A stretch of DNA of 27,576 bases from an uncultured Clostridia bacterium (GTDB lineage Bacteria > Bacillota > Clostridia > UMGS1810), in contig CAKSIN010000028.1 of NCBI GenBank assembly GCA_934463115.1, forward strand, positions 1 through 27,576, read 5' to 3'. Below, piece by piece: positions 24,141-27,576 of this stretch. The notes below the pieces were generated by a model. That model worked only from the letters and a program-made list of their open reading frames with translations. It was not told the origin of the DNA and made no database searches. Numbering within the stretch: position 1 is the stretch's first letter; every line of letters starts with the position of its first letter. The translations under genes and the position numbers were made by a program.

Positions 24141-24793
24141 TGACGATAACTTTGATAATAATTTTTACAATAATTTCTGCAGTTTCAGTAGTTATTATTT
24201 GTAAGATAATGTCCATCAAAGCTTCGGCAAGAAAATATGTACAAGAAGTATACAATTTAACACCCATAGAATCGCAGCTATCCCTGTCAATTGACGGAAT
24301 GGACAGCGTAACTGTTTGGACAAAGGAATTACCGTTTTATTTTGATGTATATCTGCACATAGAAAATGGTCAGGTCTGGTGTGATACATACTTGGAATCA
24401 CTGATTGAGTATAAATTGGAGCAACTTGTATTGGAAAAATTACCCAAATATGTGGATGAACATGATATATGTGTTACGTTAGAAAGTACCGTTTCCACAA
24501 AAAATCCGCCTGTTACCATTGACGAAGTAAATGCCGATCCAAGCATACTCATAAACAACCCTAATGTTGACTACGATTGTTCTGTATTCAATACAGATTT
24601 AAGTATGCAAACGTATTTTATAATCTACTCCCGGATCGTTAATAATTTTAACCCAACCGATGTAACATTTAGTTATATTAACAAGAAGGGCGAAATAGAT
24701 TATGCATCTATAGACAACAGTGAATTTTCAGAAATTAACAATGTTTATGATTTGAGCAGGGCAATAAAAGAAAAATCAGAGGACACAGAATAG
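24125..24793 (+). CDS. Hypothetical protein with one N-terminal membrane anchor
   Basis: A 222-residue protein with MISKK, then one membrane helix (about 7-28) and an extracytoplasmic domain with acidic/hydrophobic alternation. I recognise no family. The ATG lies 12 bases after a GGGAG site, an unusually long spacing that the equivalent gene after copy 2 shares exactly, so I accept it. It follows copy 1 of the duplicated gene after 70 bases. After copy 2 the same slot holds an unrelated protein body (25579). The slot therefore looks interchangeable, with the leader and start conserved and the body different. Confidence 0.6.
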   Translation: MISKKVTITLIIIFTIISAVSVVIICKIMSIKASARKYVQEVYNLTPIESQLSLSIDGMDSVTVWTKELPFYFDVYLHIENGQVWCDTYLESLIEYKLEQLVLEKLPKYVDEHDICVTLESTVSTKNPPVTIDEVNADPSILINNPNVDYDCSVFNTDLSMQTYFIIYSRIVNNFNPTDVTFSYINKKGEIDYASIDNSEFSEINNVYDLSRAIKEKSEDTE

Positions 24794-24839
24794 TCGAAAA
24801 TAATGCACGTATATGACTGAACAAGGGCGGTGACTGATT

Positions 24840-25508
24840 ATGAAAAAAATATCTATTTTATTTTCATTCATACTTATAGCACTTACGGTTATTGCGCCAA
24901 TTAATGCGCAATGCAGAGAACATACACCCGAAGACAATTTATTAGCCGATAAAATAACGCTGCTGTCATCTTTGGGAATTATTCCAAAAGATACAACGGT
25001 TGAAGAATGCGATGAATACATTACCCGACGCGAAGCATTCATAATTGCATGCAGAGCACGCGGATGGTATTATTACGGAGATGACGAAACTATATCCGAT
25101 GCAATGTGGGATGCGATTACAGAAGCAGGCTGCATGGTATACTACGGTGAATACGAAAACCCATTTTCCGATATTTCAGAAGATGATAAGGATTACGATA
25201 CAATGCTTACATGTTACTTTTACAATATACTAAAAGGTACACAAAAGTACAGAGGAATAAAAATTACTGCCGATTTGGAATCGATACTCACCGTCGGAGC
25301 CATGCAACGGATTGCTCTTAGAATACCACGACTAGTATATGACTCAACATATGATTACTTAGACGCTTCTCCCGTAAAAAAATCCGAATACTTAGAAAGC
25401 GTTTATGATGCCCTGTATGTCATATATGATGACTATAGATATGGATATATTCGTTTGTCAAAACCAATTGATGATTTAATTAATATTAAATGGGCTTCTG
25501 AAAATTAA
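24840..25508 (+). CDS. Secreted protein with two SLH-like segments (copy 2)
   Basis: A 222-residue near-twin of the gene at 23386. Only five residues differ: positions 11 and 16 in the signal peptide (T/I, F/V), position 34 (V/L), and positions 88 and 92 (N/D each). All later residues are the same. The ribosome-site region differs from copy 1 (GGGCGGTGACTGATT before the ATG), so the duplicated block begins at the start codon. The retained identity suggests a recent duplication or continuing exchange between the copies. The function remains unknown. Export is strongly indicated by the signal peptide. Confidence 0.65.
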   Translation: MKKISILFSFILIALTVIAPINAQCREHTPEDNLLADKITLLSSLGIIPKDTTVEECDEYITRREAFIIACRARGWYYYGDDETISDAMWDAITEAGCMVYYGEYENPFSDISEDDKDYDTMLTCYFYNILKGTQKYRGIKITADLESILTVGAMQRIALRIPRLVYDSTYDYLDASPVKKSEYLESVYDALYVIYDDYRYGYIRLSKPIDDLINIKWASEN

Positions 25509-25594
25509 TTGCGCACATTGAAAACAAGTTATACGCATGATACGCTTGAAATTAAATTGGTGGGAGTAATTGATTTATATGATTTTTAAAAAAG
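24840..25594 (+). repeat. Direct repeat, copy 2
   Basis: The second copy of the 755-base segment described at 23386-24140. After its end (AAAAAAG shared at 24140 and 25594) the two sequences diverge completely, in the second or third codon region of unlike downstream genes. Confidence 0.95.
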
Positions 25595-26196
25595 AACATA
25601 TTTCGAGGAAAATTTTTATATTGATATTAATTTTCGTCACTTTGTCAGCAACAGTATATACCATGAGAGTCAAAAAAGCGGATAACCGCATACAAAAGAA
25701 AGTAAATGATACCGAATCATCCACCGCTGTCAACAAATACACACCCGAAAATACATTGCTGACGGTTAACGGATCTCCGCTAACAAAAAGTGAGTATGAT
25801 TCTTACAAAATGACTAACCCAAATTCTGACGATAAAATTTTGATTGAAAGTTTTATTAAAGAAAATGTTATTAAGCAGGAAGCAACTCGCCTAAAAATTT
25901 ATCCTGATAAAGACATACTGGAAAAATGCAAACGTGACACAGAGCTTGCAGTATATGACGAACAAAACGGAAGCAAGGAAACTCAGGAATATATTAAAAA
26001 ATTGGGTATTTCAAAAGAATATTACGTTAAAAAATCCATGCAAATTTTTTATAACATGTGGCAGCGCGGCGCTTTTTATGAATATTTGGATTCTAAGGGA
26101 TTAGACCGTGAACAATATGTTAACGACCTTTTAAAAAAATCCAAAATAAAAGCTATTGATGCAAATTATAAGTGGGTTGAAAAGCTGTACAAATAG
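25579..26196 (+). CDS. Membrane-anchored SurA-N-like protein (paralogue A)
   Basis: A 205-residue protein with an N-terminal anchor (about 10-30) and an extracytoplasmic helical domain. LLTVNGSPLTKSEYDSYK, then IKENVIKQEATRLKI, and KKLGISKEYYVKKSMQIFYN resemble the N-terminal chaperone domain of SurA/PrsA-type foldases, without any rotamase (PPIase) domain. The ATG at 25579 matches the start of the equivalent gene at 24125, whereas TTG 25570 lies only 3 bases from GGGAG. It shares a closely similar C-terminus with the next gene: YNMWQRGAFYEYLDSKGL and YKWVEKLYK. It may hold or fold an exported partner such as the toxin or the SLH-like proteins. This is unproven. Confidence 0.6.
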   Translation: MIFKKEHISRKIFILILIFVTLSATVYTMRVKKADNRIQKKVNDTESSTAVNKYTPENTLLTVNGSPLTKSEYDSYKMTNPNSDDKILIESFIKENVIKQEATRLKIYPDKDILEKCKRDTELAVYDEQNGSKETQEYIKKLGISKEYYVKKSMQIFYNMWQRGAFYEYLDSKGLDREQYVNDLLKKSKIKAIDANYKWVEKLYK

Positions 26197-26248
26197 AATA
26201 CACATTTGCTTTGCATATTTTATAAATACAGACAGGAGAAAATTAAAA

Positions 26249-26911
26249 TTGATTTCTAAAAAACATGTGATAATCATACTTACAGTAATTTTGGTATTGA
26301 CGGGAATTATTTTAATAAATATATTTCAGCCGCCAGGCAGTAATGAGCACAAAATTGACACAACGGCAAAAACACGTAATTATTCAAATGAAGTTGCGGA
26401 AAACTCAACTCGGGAGTATATAAATAAGACCATTGAAATTACCGATAAATATGACGAAAACGATATTGCCTTTACAGTAAACGGTGAAGCCGTAACGGTT
26501 TTGTCTGTTAAATATTCTAACGTTAACTCCAAGAGCGAAACGGAAAAGAAAACCGTTAAAAAAATTGTACAAAATGCCGTGATAAATCAGGAAGCAAAAA
26601 GACTGAAATTAAAAGCCAATGAAGAAAAAGTTAATGCATACAGAACAGAACTAAAAAAAGCAATATATGAGTCTCCGGACGATCCCGGCATTAAATCAAT
26701 AATAGAATATATTGACAAAAGCGGACTAAGTAAAGATGAATATATCGAATTAAGTACGGAAACTGTTTACAATATGTGGGAACGAGCAGCATACTACGAT
26801 TATCTTGATTCCAAGGGAATCAACCGGGAAAAAGGAGTAAAAAAGCTTGTTAAAAAAGCAAAAATCAAAGCTGTCAACCCAGATTACAAGTGGGTTGAAA
26901 AAATGTATTGA
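26249..26911 (+). CDS. Membrane-anchored SurA-N-like protein (paralogue B)
   Basis: A 220-residue paralogue of the preceding gene. The start is inferred as TTG 26249, about 10 bases after AGGAG. This gives MISKKHVIIILTVILVLTG, matching the MISKK/MIFKK starts of the neighbours. The longer frame from 26156 would overlap the upstream gene and has no ribosome site. A membrane helix spans about 6-24. After a variable linker comes FTVNGEAVTVLSVKYSN, then VQNAVINQEAKRLKLK, KSGLSKDEYIELSTETVYNM and a C-terminus YKWVEKMY. These parallel paralogue A. The PPIase domain is absent here too. Confidence 0.6.
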   Translation: MISKKHVIIILTVILVLTGIILINIFQPPGSNEHKIDTTAKTRNYSNEVAENSTREYINKTIEITDKYDENDIAFTVNGEAVTVLSVKYSNVNSKSETEKKTVKKIVQNAVINQEAKRLKLKANEEKVNAYRTELKKAIYESPDDPGIKSIIEYIDKSGLSKDEYIELSTETVYNMWERAAYYDYLDSKGINREKGVKKLVKKAKIKAVNPDYKWVEKMY

Positions 26912-26963
26912 TGATAAGAAATTACAATTACGCAAGCGAAATATTCGAGGTGATATTTGATTT

Positions 26964-27470
26964 ATGAACACAAAAAGCAAAAAAATCCTGATATACACAC
27001 TTGCCGCGATGCTCATTTTGTCATTAATAATGCAGTTCGAAAATAAAACTATTTTTACAGTGTCTCACTCACAGCCGGATTGGTACAATAAATCCGATTC
27101 AAATTCATTTGTTGTATCATACAGTATGTCGCGCCGCACCTCAGACGGAACAGGTTGGGTTATTAAAAATGCGGCAAATGAGTACCTTATCGACAGGAGT
27201 GCAATATTACAGACAGATTTTGATCCGAGACTGATAAACCAAAATAAAGATTTAAGCTTAGACAACCTGGCAACCTACTACATAACTGCAGAAAAAGTTA
27301 CCGAAGTGATCTACAAGGATGAGAAAGTGGTAAAAATTTATCCCCAAAAAATAACCGTTTGTCATAATCGGATAAACGGAAATACGCTCAAGGTACATGA
27401 CATGAGTATTAAAGGACAAGTCCGCGGCATTCTCGGATTTGCAGTTAAAATATTCCATATATCATCGTAG
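26964..27470 (+). CDS. Hypothetical membrane-anchored protein
   Basis: A 168-residue protein with MNTKSKK, one membrane helix (about 8-24), and an extracytoplasmic beta-rich domain. I recognise no family. Its ribosome site is GAGG at about 12 bases before ATG 26964, the same long spacing as in two neighbouring genes. It closes the row of five small exported or anchored proteins after the RHS gene and is followed by hairpins rather than another gene. The shared anchor-plus-ectodomain design suggests that it belongs to the same functional group. Confidence 0.55.
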   Translation: MNTKSKKILIYTLAAMLILSLIMQFENKTIFTVSHSQPDWYNKSDSNSFVVSYSMSRRTSDGTGWVIKNAANEYLIDRSAILQTDFDPRLINQNKDLSLDNLATYYITAEKVTEVIYKDEKVVKIYPQKITVCHNRINGNTLKVHDMSIKGQVRGILGFAVKIFHISS

Positions 27471-27498
27471 TTTGTAATTGATAAAGCGTGATTTATGC

Positions 27499-27520
27499 GG
27501 AACGACACACAGGTCGTTCC
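27499..27520. terminator. Perfect hairpin after the RHS-associated gene row
   Basis: GGAACGAC and GTCGTTCC form an 8-bp perfect stem with a 6-base loop, 28 bases after the last stop codon. No T-run follows. It may stop or stabilise the transcript, or be a dispersed palindromic repeat. A second, weaker dyad (GTGATT..AATCAC) lies at 27538-27561. Confidence 0.4.
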
Positions 27521-27576
27521 CTCGTATAATATACATTGTGATTATTTTTCAAGAAAATCACATAAAAAACTTGTTA

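Noticed and set aside
1..27576. CRISPR arrays, rRNA, complete tRNA genes, prophage or IS transposase genes
   Set aside because: No regularly spaced repeats, complete tRNA cloverleaf, rRNA-like sequence, transposase or integrase was recognised. The only repeats are the palindromic element and the 755-bp duplication.

Overview
The window looks like a chromosomal segment of a low-to-moderate GC Gram-positive of the class Clostridia, possibly a gut Oscillospirales-type organism. That placement is an inference. It rests on the pheS-pheT-IreB order, DUF4330 proteins, an amidase with copper-amine-oxidase-like repeats, an agr-type GHKL/LytTR locus, strong AGGAGG ribosome sites, and GTG/TTG starts. 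TGA is used as an ordinary stop, for example at the end of argG.

Layout. (1) 1-828, plus strand: the last codons of a KdpD-like sensor kinase overlap a kdpE-type response regulator. (2) 829-1155: no gene. It holds a 279-bp palindromic element whose ends resemble the T-arm and 3' end of a tRNA, followed by a strong hairpin. (3) 10410-1156, minus strand: one long operon of pheS, pheT, an IreB/UPF0297 gene, murJ, an O-antigen-ligase-like membrane protein, a GT4 glycosyltransferase and two DUF4330 proteins, with a good promoter before pheS. (4) 14139-10520, minus strand: ruvC-ruvA-ruvB, then a secreted N-acetylmuramoyl-L-alanine amidase. (5) 14211-16967, plus strand: argG-argH behind a TTGAAA-N17-TATAAT promoter and an ArgR-type palindrome, closed by a long terminator hairpin. 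(6) 20933-16967, minus strand: an agr-type quorum-sensing locus. The response regulator (agrA-like) and GHKL sensor (agrC-like) are intact. The agrB-like processing protease carries an in-frame TGA at codon 16 and a C-terminal frameshift. Where agrD should lie, a leader-like peptide with its own ribosome site runs in frame into a lipoprotein gene. (7) 21004-27470, plus strand: an accessory block opposite agrA. It starts with a 5'-truncated RHS/YD-repeat protein ending in a zincin (HELTH) toxin-like domain. Five small secreted or membrane-anchored proteins follow, including a near-identical duplicated gene with two SLH-like segments and a pair of SurA-N-like paralogues.

Parts 1-5 are ordinary core genome: translation, envelope polymer assembly, recombination and arginine synthesis. 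Parts 6-7 are AT-richer, repetitive and partly decayed, and hold the main interest. A sensing-only agr remnant sits head-to-head with a polymorphic-toxin tip and a cluster of duplicated exported proteins. Some of these may be immunity factors or partners, but no function is proven by sequence alone.
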